Of a DNA stretch of 64,000 nt, positions 1 to 8,602 are shown in pieces. The stretch's first letter is position 1, and every line of letters begins with the position of its first letter. The stretch covers positions 2,232,001-2,296,000 of the forward strand of contig NZ_CCYK01000007.1 in assembly GCF_000826105.1 (NCBI RefSeq), given 5' to 3'. The notes below the pieces were generated by a model. The model was not told the origin of the DNA. It ran no database searches and worked only from the letters and a program-made list of their open reading frames with translations. A program made the position numbers and the translations under genes. The stretch is from Pseudomonas massiliensis. Its GTDB lineage: Bacteria > Pseudomonadota > Gammaproteobacteria > Pseudomonadales > Pseudomonadaceae.

Positions 1-1866
1 GGCCTGCACCGCGCCGGGCAGCGTGGTGGTGGGCAAGGTGACGATCTGGGCGCCGTTGTCGATGGCCGCGAACTTGCTCGGGTTGTGCTGAACCGCCACC
101 ACGTCGTACTGGAGCTTGTCGTCGCCGAAGTTCTCGGTGACGGTCAGGATGCGATAGGTCTCGGGCACCACCTCGGCGGTCTCGATGGCATAGATCGATT
201 CGGCCAGGGGCGCTTCGTCGAACGCCTCGGTGACCGTGATCGAGCGTCCGGCAACGGCCCGGATGATGCGGGTCTGCGCCTTGCCGTTGGGCTGAATGAC
301 CACCAGGGTATCGCCCGCGGCAACGGTCAGGTCATCGTCCACCACCACGGTGTTCAAAGTAGCGTTCTTGAGGCGTCCGCCGATGGGCCGGCCGGCGTGG
401 TTCTGGTCAGCCACCCGTACGACCTGCCCGGGCCGCGCGATTACGCCGTCCAGGCCGACGCTGAAGCTGATGGTGTCCGTTTCCAGCTGGTTGGTCAGCA
501 GCGTGTAGTGCCCCAGGCGCTGGGCCTGGCCCTGCGACACGCAGCCAAACGCGGTCAGCTCGGTTTCCCGGATGCCGTAGCGCGCCACCGACTTCTGATT
601 CTGGACGTACTCCACCTTCTGCTCGCCGAAGTTCTCCCGGTTCGTCCAGCTGACCTTGGCCACGCTGTAGCGGGTCGAGCCCGAAGAACCCGCGCGGGAA
701 AACTTACCGTCGATGACGTTGGCGTTGGTGTAGGTGTACACCGGGTCACTGGGCATGTCTGCCGATACGGTGACGGAGCTGGCGGCGTAATACGCCATGC
801 CGCGGAAGATGCTAGCGATGTCCTGCAGCACTGTCAGCGCGTCGTTGCGCGACTGCAGGTACAGGTTGCAGGTGAACCGGGGTTCAGTGCCGCCCTTGCC
901 GTCGTCGACCAGTTCGTCGCAATACCTGGCGATCTGGTACAGCGCCCACTTGTCCACCTGCGAATCGCTAATGAAGCGGCCCAGGCCGTAGCGGTCGTTG
1001 AGGATCAGGTCGCGGTAGATCCAGGCCGGGTTATCGGTCCAGGCCAGCTTGAAGGTGCCGTCCCAGGTCCCGGTATAGGTTCGGGTGGCCGGCTCATAGT
1101 TGGCCGGTACTGAAATGATGCGCCCACGGATGCGGTAAGCTCGCTCCGGGATGGACGAGAATTGGCTCGCGTCGACCTTTAGCCCAACAAGGCCGGTGTA
1201 GGGATACTGGAGCTTGGCATCAATCACCTCGGTGTAGCTGACCACGCTGGTGGTGGCCTGGATGCTCGAACTAGTCGAATCGGGGGTAGTGCGCAGCACC
1301 CGGATGGACCAGCCTTCTTCGGCTGCGGGCAGATCTACGCGGTGCGAGCGCTGATAGCCGCTGGTGGTCTTGCCGCTAAAGGAAGTGGTGATTACCGGCA
1401 CATAGTCAGAGCCGTCCGTGGACAACAGCACTTGATAGTTGACAGTGTAGCCCACAGTGTCGCCGTCGCTTTCCTGCTGGTACAGCGTGCTGGCGCCCAA
1501 CTGCAGGCGCACGGCGGAAAGTTCGAGGTTGGTGATGGCTTGGGTCCAAGGCTGCTTCGCGGTCAGCTCTACGCCTACCGAGTGCTCGCTCTCCACCGCG
1601 GGGAATCCAGTGATGTAGTCCTGATCGTGCTCGCCGGTACGCTGCTCCCAGGTCACGCCGGTGAAGTTCAGGGTGCCATCGCTGCCAGCCAGCGGGGTTT
1701 CGTCGAAGTAGATCGACTGTGCGCCGTTGACCAATCCGACCATCGGCCCTTCGCTTAGTGCGTCCAGAATGTTGGCGTAGCTGGTGTTAATCAGGCTGTC
1801 TGGGCTTTCTACAGGCGTGTGCGTACTGGAGCTGCCTTTGGCGCCCCGGACTACCATCATATTCAT
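1..1866 (-). CDS. Tail tip / host specificity protein J (partial, C-terminus off window)
   Basis: Reads leftward from ATG at 1864-1866 with no stop before position 1, giving 622 codons of the N-terminal part. It resembles the lambda gpJ family (about 1,100 residues), which forms the central tail tip and binds the receptor. Supporting features are the early motif LSEGPMVGLVNG, the region with YRIRGRIISVPANYEP and the long beta-rich body. It is the last of the tail order tape measure, M, L, K, I, J, starting 8 bases after gene I. The receptor-binding C-terminus is outside the window, so host range cannot be inferred. Confidence 0.9.
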   Translation of the reverse strand, partial: MNMMVVRGAKGSSSTHTPVESPDSLINTSYANILDALSEGPMVGLVNGAQSIYFDETPLAGSDGTLNFTGVTWEQRTGEHDQDYITGFPAVESEHSVGVELTAKQPWTQAITNLELSAVRLQLGASTLYQQESDGDTVGYTVNYQVLLSTDGSDYVPVITTSFSGKTTSGYQRSHRVDLPAAEEGWSIRVLRTTPDSTSSSIQATTSVVSYTEVIDAKLQYPYTGLVGLKVDASQFSSIPERAYRIRGRIISVPANYEPATRTYTGTWDGTFKLAWTDNPAWIYRDLILNDRYGLGRFISDSQVDKWALYQIARYCDELVDDGKGGTEPRFTCNLYLQSRNDALTVLQDIASIFRGMAYYAASSVTVSADMPSDPVYTYTNANVIDGKFSRAGSSGSTRYSVAKVSWTNRENFGEQKVEYVQNQKSVARYGIRETELTAFGCVSQGQAQRLGHYTLLTNQLETDTISFSVGLDGVIARPGQVVRVADQNHAGRPIGGRLKNATLNTVVVDDDLTVAAGDTLVVIQPNGKAQTRIIRAVAGRSITVTEAFDEAPLAESIYAIETAEVVPETYRILTVTENFGDDKLQYDVVAVQHNPSKFAAIDNGAQIVTLPTTTLPGAVQA

Positions 1867-1874
1867 GCGTGCCT

Positions 1875-2501
1875 CTATTGCTCGTCTTCGGCGACGATGC
1901 CCAGCGAAATGCAGGCAGAACCAACAGTCATCTCGCCGTAACACAGCGGGACCGGGTTACCCTGGGTGGTGGTGTTCTTGATGCCCGAAAAGTTATAGCT
2001 CGGCGTGTTGTCAGCGCTTTCACTGCTGCTGATACCCGACTGGGTGCCAGTGATCATCTGGGCGACACCGCCGAGCGCGAGCGATAGGCCGATCGAGCCG
2101 ACAATGCCCCAGCCTCCACCTCCAATAGCTGCGCCCCATGCGGCAGCAGAGGCAAGCCCCGCAACGCCTGCTGTTGCAATCGTGGCGATGGCGATCAGTG
2201 CGATGCCGAGTACAACTTGAAGCCCTCCGCTTTTGGAGCCTTGCACCACCGGCGCGATGCGGATGTCGTTGTGACTGGGCGGGTCCCGCAGCTGGTCCTC
2301 GCCCAGGTTGCGCTTGCCGTAGAACACAGCGAAGGCCAGGCCCATGTCCTTGGAGTCGATCAAGAACTGTTCGAAGCCTTGATGCAGCACGCCCAACGCA
2401 CGAATGGCCTCGGCAGCCGAGTTGACCGCCAGTTGATGCACCCGGCCAAACCGGGCGCCGAGCTTGCCGTACAGGCGAACCGTTCTAAGCCGCTCAGCCA
2501 T
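1875..2501 (-). CDS. Tail assembly protein I (lambda gpI family)
   Basis: A 208-residue protein starting MAERLRTVRLYGKLG. The start at 2499-2501 was chosen because it overlaps the stop of gene K by a few bases, as expected for translational coupling, and because the N-terminus matches the family; an upstream in-frame start (2579) would add 26 arginine-rich residues. A long Ala/Gly-rich hydrophobic stretch, about residues 95-150, is typical of lambda gpI, which is needed for tail tip assembly and is thought not to remain in the virion. It sits between K and J as in lambda. Confidence 0.85.
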   Translation of the reverse strand: MAERLRTVRLYGKLGARFGRVHQLAVNSAAEAIRALGVLHQGFEQFLIDSKDMGLAFAVFYGKRNLGEDQLRDPPSHNDIRIAPVVQGSKSGGLQVVLGIALIAIATIATAGVAGLASAAAWGAAIGGGGWGIVGSIGLSLALGGVAQMITGTQSGISSSESADNTPSYNFSGIKNTTTQGNPVPLCYGEMTVGSACISLGIVAEDEQ

Positions 2502-3264
2502 GGGGGGAATCCTTGTGTCGCATGTAGAAGCGCGCCGCCTCCCGCCAGAACCCGCCAAAGGGGTCCCGCTTGGAATCACGGCCGTAGAGGTGATGCAGGA
2601 TGGCGCCCGGTGCCGGGTGCAGGTCAGGCTCGGTCTTGAGCACGCCGTCGGCCAGATAGACGCCCGCGTGGTTAGCCACTGGCGCGCGAACCTGCATCAC
2701 GATCAGGTCACCCTGGCGCAGATCGTCAGGGCTCACCGGCTCGAAGCCCGCCGCGGCGAAGTTGTCGGCATAGAGGTCCTGGCCCTGGTCCCACCAACCA
2801 TCCTCTCGCACGTAGTCCGGCAGTTGGATGCCCAGTTCGCGCTGGTAGTAATCGCGCACCAGGGTGTAGCAATCCAGAACACCATGCTGGAACGGACGCC
2901 CCACCAGCGGCGCCTGATAACCGGTGGGCTCATGGATCAGGTGGCCGGTGGGTTCGCCCTCGCGGACTTCAACCACCAGCCAGGGCAAGCCCGTGGCCTC
3001 CATCGATACCCGGTCGGCATGGCTCAGGCGCGCGGACTGGCCCGGATGGCTGTGCACGATGGCGACCACCTTGCCCTGATCCTCCGCTTCGGCCCAGGCC
3101 TCGGCGCTGATCCGAAAATCCTCCGCAGGGTTCGCCGCGGCGTTTTCGGCAGGCACATAGCGGTTGATCCGGTCGGCGCGGACGATGAAGCCGCACGCTT
3201 CGTTGGGCAGCCGGGCGCTGGCGTCGTCGTAGATCGCCTGGATGGTGTCCTTGGACAGTCGCAT
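2494..3264 (-). CDS. Tail assembly protein K: JAMM peptidase plus NlpC/P60 peptidase
   Basis: 256 residues with two domains, as in lambda gpK. Residues 10-100 form a JAB1/MPN metalloprotease with a complete JAMM motif: Glu22, His71-x-His73, Ser81 and Asp84. Residues 125-250 form an NlpC/P60 cysteine peptidase with Asp131-Cys132 and His199 (NHAGVYL). The protein acts in tail tip assembly and may degrade peptidoglycan or process a tail protein. In lambda, K follows L directly; here an endonuclease-like gene and its terminator (3282-3962) separate them. Confidence 0.9.
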   Translation of the reverse strand: MRLSKDTIQAIYDDASARLPNEACGFIVRADRINRYVPAENAAANPAEDFRISAEAWAEAEDQGKVVAIVHSHPGQSARLSHADRVSMEATGLPWLVVEVREGEPTGHLIHEPTGYQAPLVGRPFQHGVLDCYTLVRDYYQRELGIQLPDYVREDGWWDQGQDLYADNFAAAGFEPVSPDDLRQGDLIVMQVRAPVANHAGVYLADGVLKTEPDLHPAPGAILHHLYGRDSKRDPFGGFWREAARFYMRHKDSPHG

Positions 3265-3281
3265 GGGAACCTCTAGGGCAT

Positions 3282-3307
3282 AAAAAACCCGGCGCAGTGG
3301 CCGGGCT
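3282..3307 (-). terminator. Intrinsic terminator after the inserted endonuclease gene
   Basis: Read leftward, CCCGG pairs with CCGGG around an 8-base loop and is followed by a run of six T. It lies between the stop of the endonuclease-like gene and the start of tail gene K, so late transcription must read through it to reach K, I and J. Confidence 0.7.
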
Positions 3308-3317
3308 TCATGAAATG

Positions 3318-3962
3318 TCAGGCTGACTTTTGCCGTTCTCGGCGCCAGCCCTGTTTGAGGCCTATTTCAATAGCCTCTTGGGCGGTCATGCCGGAATCAA
3401 CGCGCCTGCATATCTCCGTTGCAGACAATCCGTACCTGCGACTCGCCTCGAACGCATTCAGCGTCTCTCCGTTGATTTCGAAGCGGCGATTGGTACGGCG
3501 GAACTGACCCTGCTGGAGCGCAGTAGCCCAGCGGCAATTGCCTGGCTCGTAATGACCGTCAGGGTTGATACGGTCTAGCGACATCCCAGCGGGTCGTTCG
3601 CCCATGTCAGCGAGGAAATTGCGCGGGTCTTCCCAGCGCTCACAGAAACGAATCCCGCGACCACCGTACAAGTGATAAACGTCATTTGCCGGGTTCTGGC
3701 ATCGAGCCTTGGCCGCTTCCCATGATTTGTACCAAGGGTGGCCCGAGCACCCATGATCTGTAACGCGAGACTTGAATTCCTCGGATTTCCAGCAGCCACA
3801 GGACTTAGCTTTGCCTTGGCGAAGGGTGGCGGCAGCAACTTCCTTTTCTACCCCGCAATCACAGCGGCACCACCACCAAACCTTTTTGTTGCGGTAGCCA
3901 TGTTCGCGGATCGCAGTCAGACGGAAGAAGCGCTGACCTGTCAGATCAATCTTTTTTGGCAT
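3318..3962 (-). CDS. HNH-like homing endonuclease family protein inserted in tail operon
   Basis: 214 residues. A zinc-binding region at residues 32-57 (CRCDCG and SCGC) is followed by a conserved core near 128-147 (SLDRINPDGHYEPGNCRWAT), then a C-terminal part resembling DNA-binding repeats (NAFEASRRYGLSATEI). The core is shared with the gene at 25036-25671, so the two are paralogues. The family is widespread in phages and resembles free-standing HNH or AP2-type homing endonucleases; nuclease activity is inferred. It has its own ribosome-binding site (GGAG) and a downstream terminator, and splits the L-K gene pair, which suggests a mobile insertion. Confidence 0.7.
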   Translation of the reverse strand: MPKKIDLTGQRFFRLTAIREHGYRNKKVWWWCRCDCGVEKEVAAATLRQGKAKSCGCWKSEEFKSRVTDHGCSGHPWYKSWEAAKARCQNPANDVYHLYGGRGIRFCERWEDPRNFLADMGERPAGMSLDRINPDGHYEPGNCRWATALQQGQFRRTNRRFEINGETLNAFEASRRYGLSATEICRRVDSGMTAQEAIEIGLKQGWRRERQKSA

Positions 3963-4065
3963 ATCGAATCACTCCATTCGATCACTCATGTAGGAGCGCG
4001 GCAGGCAGTGAGTGAACTGCTTTTCGACTGGCCGGTCTAGCCGCGCCCTCTCATTCTACAGGCCA

Positions 4066-4764
4066 TCAATAGCCTGCGCTGGGGAAACTTCCGTAGCGAA
4101 GTTGGTTGTTTTCCCCAAACCTGAGCTTGCATCCGCGCAGCGTCCCAGAGCATTGGTCTTTCGCCGGATCATCGGTCAGAACATCGTCTTCAGTTGCATA
4201 AACGCTACCTGTATATCCGCAGTACGGACCACGATACTGCCCGATAACAAGCCACTGGCAGCAGTTGGCTACGATCTGGCGCCCAGGCAGTTTGCGGTCG
4301 GTCGCGATCAGCGGGGACTTCAGCACGAAGGCGACGGTCTGGCTGTCGGCGGCCTGCTTCTGGTCGATGGTGTAGAGATCGTCCGAGAAGTACTCGTTCG
4401 GGTCGGCCTCCGGGTTGCCCTCGGGGAAGTTCGCGGCATCCAAGTACCGGCCCAGAGTGCGATGCCTGACCACCTTGGCGTCTACCAGATCCTGATACGT
4501 GGCACACAGCGCGGTAATGAAGCCCGTCACGTTCGCCACGGTCAGCGTAGGGTTGTTCTGCTGCCCCTCCCCGGTCATCCCCATGCCCTCGACCTTGATC
4601 GGCCAGGGTGAGTACTCCAGGCCCTGCCAGTAGATCGGGCCTACCCGGGTGTAACCGTGGAAGCGGTACACGTCGCCGCCCAAGCCGATGAGGTCCAGTT
4701 CGAAGAGCTCGACGTACTGGCCGACCTCCAGGCGCTGGATGTCCTCGTAAATGCTTTCGGCCAT
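4066..4764 (-). CDS. Minor tail protein L (tail tip, likely Fe-S cluster)
   Basis: 232 residues, lambda gpL family (phage minor tail protein L), part of the tail tip initiator complex. The C-terminal third carries clustered cysteines (CCQW, GPYCGY, DQCSGT, RGC); in lambda gpL this region binds an iron-sulfur cluster. The start overlaps the stop of gene M (TGATG), showing translational coupling. The next tail gene, K, is displaced about 800 bases by an inserted gene. Identity is supported by sequence and by position. Confidence 0.88.
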   Translation of the reverse strand: MAESIYEDIQRLEVGQYVELFELDLIGLGGDVYRFHGYTRVGPIYWQGLEYSPWPIKVEGMGMTGEGQQNNPTLTVANVTGFITALCATYQDLVDAKVVRHRTLGRYLDAANFPEGNPEADPNEYFSDDLYTIDQKQAADSQTVAFVLKSPLIATDRKLPGRQIVANCCQWLVIGQYRGPYCGYTGSVYATEDDVLTDDPAKDQCSGTLRGCKLRFGENNQLRYGSFPSAGY

Positions 4765-5102
4765 CAGGTCACCTGGTGGGTCTGGTCAAAGGTAGCGGTA
4801 AGCATCCAGGCTCCCCCGCCCTGGTCGGTCGGTTGGAAGCTGGCGCAGGTGAAATACAGCGGGCCGTCGAAGGGCGTGGACCAGATGAAGGCCTTGTAGC
4901 CCTCCTGCTCCCGCAGGAAGGTCAGGATCTCGATGATGCGCGCCTTGCTGCCGGTGAAAGTCAGGTCCCAAGACTGCGTTTCGTTATTGATGCCGTCGGC
5001 GGCGCGCTGGGTGTAGCCGTTGCCGAACTGCGCCGACCGTACCCTTTGGGTGAAGGTGCCCGGCGCCGAGCGGTCAGGCTTCCACTTGAAGGTGTCAGCC
5101 AT
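4764..5102 (-). CDS. Minor tail protein M
   Basis: 112 residues starting MADTFKWKPDRSAPG. It resembles the phage minor tail protein family, with the motif FGNGYTQRAADGINN, which links the tape measure protein to the tail tip. Its start overlaps the tape measure stop (TAATG) and its stop overlaps the start of L, so three tail-tip genes are translationally coupled. Length matches lambda gpM (109 residues). Confidence 0.88.
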   Translation of the reverse strand: MADTFKWKPDRSAPGTFTQRVRSAQFGNGYTQRAADGINNETQSWDLTFTGSKARIIEILTFLREQEGYKAFIWSTPFDGPLYFTCASFQPTDQGGGAWMLTATFDQTHQVT

Positions 5103-7921
5103 TAGCCCCTCCCATTAATTGCTTTGCGGATGTTGCCCTGGGGGCTGAGCGACTTAGCTTCCAACTCCTTGAACTTGCGGGTCACGAAGTCACCGATTTC
5201 TGCCCCGAACGACTCCAGGCCGCTGGTGTTGGAGCTCACCTGAGAGCTGCCATCGCTGGCGATGTTGATGTTCACTTGGGGCGCGTTGGAGCTTGAAGAA
5301 CCGGCCAGACGCGAAGCCACCCCGCCAACATATCCGCCATCGGCATAGCCGCGGGCGTTCAGCCCTTCAAGGTAGCCGCGCATGCCTGGCTGGCTGACCA
5401 CCTCCTTGCGGAGCACGAACTCGCCTCCATGGACAATGCCGGCCGGCTCGAACTTGCCGCCATCGCCGGTATAGCCGCCACTGGAAAAGCCGCCCGAGTA
5501 GGTAAGCCCTGAGGAAGCGCTGCCTAGGCCGAAGTCAAAGCCGGAGGCACCGGAGCTTGCGGCTCCGCCCAATCCGGCGATGCTGGCCGTGCCGATGCTG
5601 CCGAAGATGCTGCTGAACACACTGGAAGCAGCGGACTGCACGGCCATCTTGGCCAGCATCTTGGCGAAGCTGACCGCCACGTCGCCGAAGCTCTCGTCCG
5701 CCCCGAAGGCGAAGTCCACCAGCGAATCGGTCAGGCCGTCGTAGAGGTCAGTGAATGCGGTCTTCATTTGACCGGCCACGTTCTGCCCGTTGTCCAAGTA
5801 GTTCTGCCAGGCAGCCGAGGCGCCGGCAGACCAATTGCCCTGGGCAGCGGTCATGTCGTTGTAGTTGGCCAGTACCGTGTCGTGCAGGTCCTGCTGAGTC
5901 TTGTTGAGCGCCGCCAGCTTCTGGTTGTACTCGTCCAGGCTCATACCGCGCGAACCATCGCCGTACTGGTTGGCCAGGTCCAGCTTCTGCTGGTTTACCC
6001 GGTCGTCTATGGCGTTCTGGGCTTGGTATAGGCTGCTCTGCCGGTCGCCCATGCCAAGGGTGGCTGCCGCCTGCTGGCCCTGCTGGCGAAGCGTCTCCAC
6101 CTGATTGTTCAGCGCATCGGTGTACGTCTTCACAGCCTGGGCCTGCTTGGCCAGCCTGCCCTGCTCGTTGGTAGCGAGCACTTCAAGCTGGCTGTCCGCG
6201 TCCTTCTGGGCCTTGACCATAGAGGTGCGGGCGTCTGCAATCTTCTCGTCCAGCTGGATGCGCTGGGCGGCTGAAGTGCTGGCCCGGCCTTTGGCCTCCT
6301 CGAGCGCGGCGATCTCGGCCTCATACCCTGCCATCACCTCCTCCCGCTCGGCGCGGATCAGGGTGGCGCGCTGGGCTGTGTAGGTTTCCTGGCTGATCAC
6401 CCCGGCGCGCTGGGCGGCGTCCAGTTCCTTGTAGGAGTTCTGGTAGGTGCTGACTAGTTCGGCCAGGGCGTTCTTCTGGGCGTTGAAGCCAGACAGATCA
6501 ACATTGCCGGCGGCGGCCTTGGGGTCTTTGTACTGCTGAGCAATATTTGCCCGCGTTTTCGCTACGGTGTCCGCCGAAAGACGGGAGTCGTTCGGATTCA
6601 CCTTTCGGATCGCTTCGAGGTTCCTGGCGTAGTCTTCTAGGGCCTTGTTACGCTTTTGGGCCGTGGTGAGCGCCGCTTTCTCGATGCTATCGATGTTCTT
6701 AGTTGCCAGCACCGCAGCTGCTTGGTTGTCCGCATCAAGCTTTCTGGCAGCTGCCAGTGCAAGCTGAGTGTCGCGCTGCTGCGTAAGGAACTGCAGCTCT
6801 AGTTGAGCGTTGGCCAGAACCCGCTTGGAGTCGATGTCGTCTGGATCGGCCCGGACGGCATCTTTCGCATAGGCGATCTTCTTGGTGAGTTCGTCGATAC
6901 GTGACGCGCTCGTTTGTTCGCGACCTACGTCTTTCAGAGCATCTACAGTGGCCGACACTTCACCTTTAAGCGCCTTCCAACCCTTTTCCCAGAGGGAAAG
7001 ATTTTCAGTCACCTCATGGCTTCGCGTACGAATCGTATCAACGTAGGCGTCGGTCAGAACCTTGGCTGCGCCTTGCGTGTCGTTTTGCTCCTTGAGCGCA
7101 ACGATTTGGGAATACACAGCCTGGGTGAGGAAGTGGTACTGGCTATTCAGTTCTTGGGCCGCAGCTACCGGATCCTTTGCGATCTTCGCGAACTCGGCAA
7201 CCGTATCTTCAACCGCGCGCCCTGTTGATCGCTGCATGTCCAAGGCAGCTTCGGTGATCGCCGCGAAGCTTTCGCTGGCGATGTTACCGTTGCTGGCCAG
7301 TTGGGTAAGGACTTCCGCGGCCGAACCGGTTGTGCCTACGGTGGCAGATACCTGCCTTGCCATCTCGGCAAGTGAATCAGCCGTCGTGCCGCTAGCATTT
7401 CCGGTGAGGATGATCGCTTTCTGGAACTCTTCGGCTTCATCCGCGCCCTTGTAGTAGGCAACCCCCAGGGTGGCAGCAGCCGCAGCGGCGACTGTGAATG
7501 GGTTCACCAGTCCCGCAACATAGCCTCCGAGGGCGCGCGCTGCGGGCCCAACCCCGCCAAACATGTCCTTCAGCTGGCCGCCCTGCTGGAGCAGCACGGT
7601 CAATGGCGCCTGGCCGCCTTGGAGGCTAGTCACGATATCTGTGAACTGAGCGGGGACTCCCCTCAAAGCTGCTGCGGTTTGAGCTGCGGACACGCCCGCT
7701 TTCTGCGCTTGGTTAGCAAAACCCGCGGTCGCTTTTTCTGCCGCCTGGGCCTGCTGACTCAGATCCTTTAACGCGGCTTCGGCCTTATCAGATTGAGCCG
7801 CTAAGGTAGCAGTAGATTTCTCAGCCTTTCCGCCGGCCTGCGTTAGCTTGTCGAGATCGGTCGCCGCCTGAGCTGCTTCTGTAGAATCGACGCGTATACC
7901 AAGCTCAGCGATCGAGGTCAT
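5102..7921 (-). CDS. Tail length tape measure protein (lambda gpH family)
   Basis: 939 residues. The N-terminal half is alanine/glutamine-rich and predicted coiled coil. A hydrophobic segment at about residues 138-160 may insert in membrane during DNA injection. The C-terminal part is Gly/Ser-rich and ends in a region like the lambda tape measure C-terminus (ARGYADGGYVGG). The position after the G/T chaperone genes and before M is diagnostic. At about 1.5 angstrom per residue a tail near 140 nm is expected (inference). The gene begins just after a terminator that closes a small lipoprotein gene. Confidence 0.93.
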   Translation of the reverse strand: MTSIAELGIRVDSTEAAQAATDLDKLTQAGGKAEKSTATLAAQSDKAEAALKDLSQQAQAAEKATAGFANQAQKAGVSAAQTAAALRGVPAQFTDIVTSLQGGQAPLTVLLQQGGQLKDMFGGVGPAARALGGYVAGLVNPFTVAAAAAATLGVAYYKGADEAEEFQKAIILTGNASGTTADSLAEMARQVSATVGTTGSAAEVLTQLASNGNIASESFAAITEAALDMQRSTGRAVEDTVAEFAKIAKDPVAAAQELNSQYHFLTQAVYSQIVALKEQNDTQGAAKVLTDAYVDTIRTRSHEVTENLSLWEKGWKALKGEVSATVDALKDVGREQTSASRIDELTKKIAYAKDAVRADPDDIDSKRVLANAQLELQFLTQQRDTQLALAAARKLDADNQAAAVLATKNIDSIEKAALTTAQKRNKALEDYARNLEAIRKVNPNDSRLSADTVAKTRANIAQQYKDPKAAAGNVDLSGFNAQKNALAELVSTYQNSYKELDAAQRAGVISQETYTAQRATLIRAEREEVMAGYEAEIAALEEAKGRASTSAAQRIQLDEKIADARTSMVKAQKDADSQLEVLATNEQGRLAKQAQAVKTYTDALNNQVETLRQQGQQAAATLGMGDRQSSLYQAQNAIDDRVNQQKLDLANQYGDGSRGMSLDEYNQKLAALNKTQQDLHDTVLANYNDMTAAQGNWSAGASAAWQNYLDNGQNVAGQMKTAFTDLYDGLTDSLVDFAFGADESFGDVAVSFAKMLAKMAVQSAASSVFSSIFGSIGTASIAGLGGAASSGASGFDFGLGSASSGLTYSGGFSSGGYTGDGGKFEPAGIVHGGEFVLRKEVVSQPGMRGYLEGLNARGYADGGYVGGVASRLAGSSSSNAPQVNINIASDGSSQVSSNTSGLESFGAEIGDFVTRKFKELEAKSLSPQGNIRKAINGRG

Positions 7922-7936
7922 GTTTTCCTCCGGCGT

Positions 7937-7958
7937 AAAAAAACCCGCCGGAGCGGGT
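7937..7958 (-). terminator. Intrinsic terminator after lipoprotein gene
   Basis: Read leftward, ACCCGC and GCGGGT form a 6-bp stem around TCCG, followed by seven T. It starts immediately after the lipoprotein stop codon and precedes the tape measure gene. The same stem-loop and T-run occur at 9675-9695. Confidence 0.75.
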
Positions 7959-7959
7959 C

Positions 7960-8259
7960 TTATTTTTGGTCTTTGCAGTAGTCAGCGACTGTTTCGGCCT
8001 GCCAGTCCTCTTGTCCGATTAGTGGCGGCTGCTTTTCTGCGTAGGTGTATGGCTTGAATCCGGTATATCCACCCATAGCGTTTTTGGCGTTGACTTCACC
8101 ACACACGCGGCCCGAGTCAAGCACTCGGTCGTTCTGGAACTGTGCTGAGCCCGGGTCTTTCAATTGCCCTTTCACAGCGGTATGAGCTGCATCCAGCCTC
8201 GAATCTCCACATCCGGCAAGCACTAGACCACCCGCTAGTAGAAACGCGTAACGCTTCAT
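7960..8259 (-). CDS. Small phage-encoded lipoprotein (probable moron)
   Basis: 99 residues. The start at 8257-8259 was chosen for its GGAGAA ribosome-binding site and its signal peptide; a longer in-frame ORF reaching 8499 overlaps gene T and is an artefact. A type II signal peptide with lipobox LAGC (Cys16) predicts a lipid-anchored envelope protein. The mature part contains KDPGSAQFQN and VCGEVNAKNAMGGYTGF, seen in small bacterial exported proteins of unknown function. It lies between the tail chaperone and tape measure genes, which are normally adjacent, and has its own terminator, so it looks like a cargo gene. A role in superinfection exclusion is possible but unproven. Confidence 0.75.
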   Translation of the reverse strand: MKRYAFLLAGGLVLAGCGDSRLDAAHTAVKGQLKDPGSAQFQNDRVLDSGRVCGEVNAKNAMGGYTGFKPYTYAEKQPPLIGQEDWQAETVADYCKDQK

Positions 8260-8291
8260 ACGACTTCTCCAACTCGAAACGTCGGAATCTA

Positions 8292-8594
8292 TCATGATTG
8301 CTCCGCTGGAGGCCGCATCACATCCAAAGCCTCGCCCTCCATGATGCGGATGTCCTCGAAAGCAGTTCGGATTTCCTCGGTAGTCATCCCGAGCAGGTCG
8401 CCGGTTACCGGTATAGCTGCGTAGTCCAGGCCAGTGGCCCCGGCCATGCCCGTTCGCCACTGCGTGGACAAGGCGCGGAACAGGTGGAAGGCTGGCCACA
8501 CGTCAGGCAGGACCTCGACCACCGTTTCCGGCAGATCGGATAGCGTCAGCCCGAATGCGGCTAGCTGCTTCTCATCGGGGCCGGCCTCGTACAT
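8292..8594 (-). CDS. Tail assembly chaperone, gpT part (expressed by frameshift)
   Basis: The ORF from its first ATG encodes 100 residues (MYEAGPDEKQL...), resembling DUF1799-type phage proteins that occupy the lambda T position. The open frame continues upstream of that ATG into the slippery site at 8615-8621, so most product is probably a G-T fusion of about 234 residues. The T part binds the tape measure protein and recruits tail tube subunits in lambda. No strong ribosome-binding site supports independent initiation. Confidence 0.8.
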   Translation of the reverse strand: MYEAGPDEKQLAAFGLTLSDLPETVVEVLPDVWPAFHLFRALSTQWRTGMAGATGLDYAAIPVTGDLLGMTTEEIRTAFEDIRIMEGEALDVMRPPAEQS

Positions 8595-8602
8595 GGCCCG
8601 GG

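Noticed and set aside
85..1113. A 342-residue rightward ORF within the J gene
   Set aside because: Antisense shadow of the tail tip gene; no ribosome-binding site or family.
8260..8499. Longer N-terminal extension of the lipoprotein gene
   Set aside because: It overlaps gene T, is His/Arg/Gly-rich, and would hide the signal peptide.
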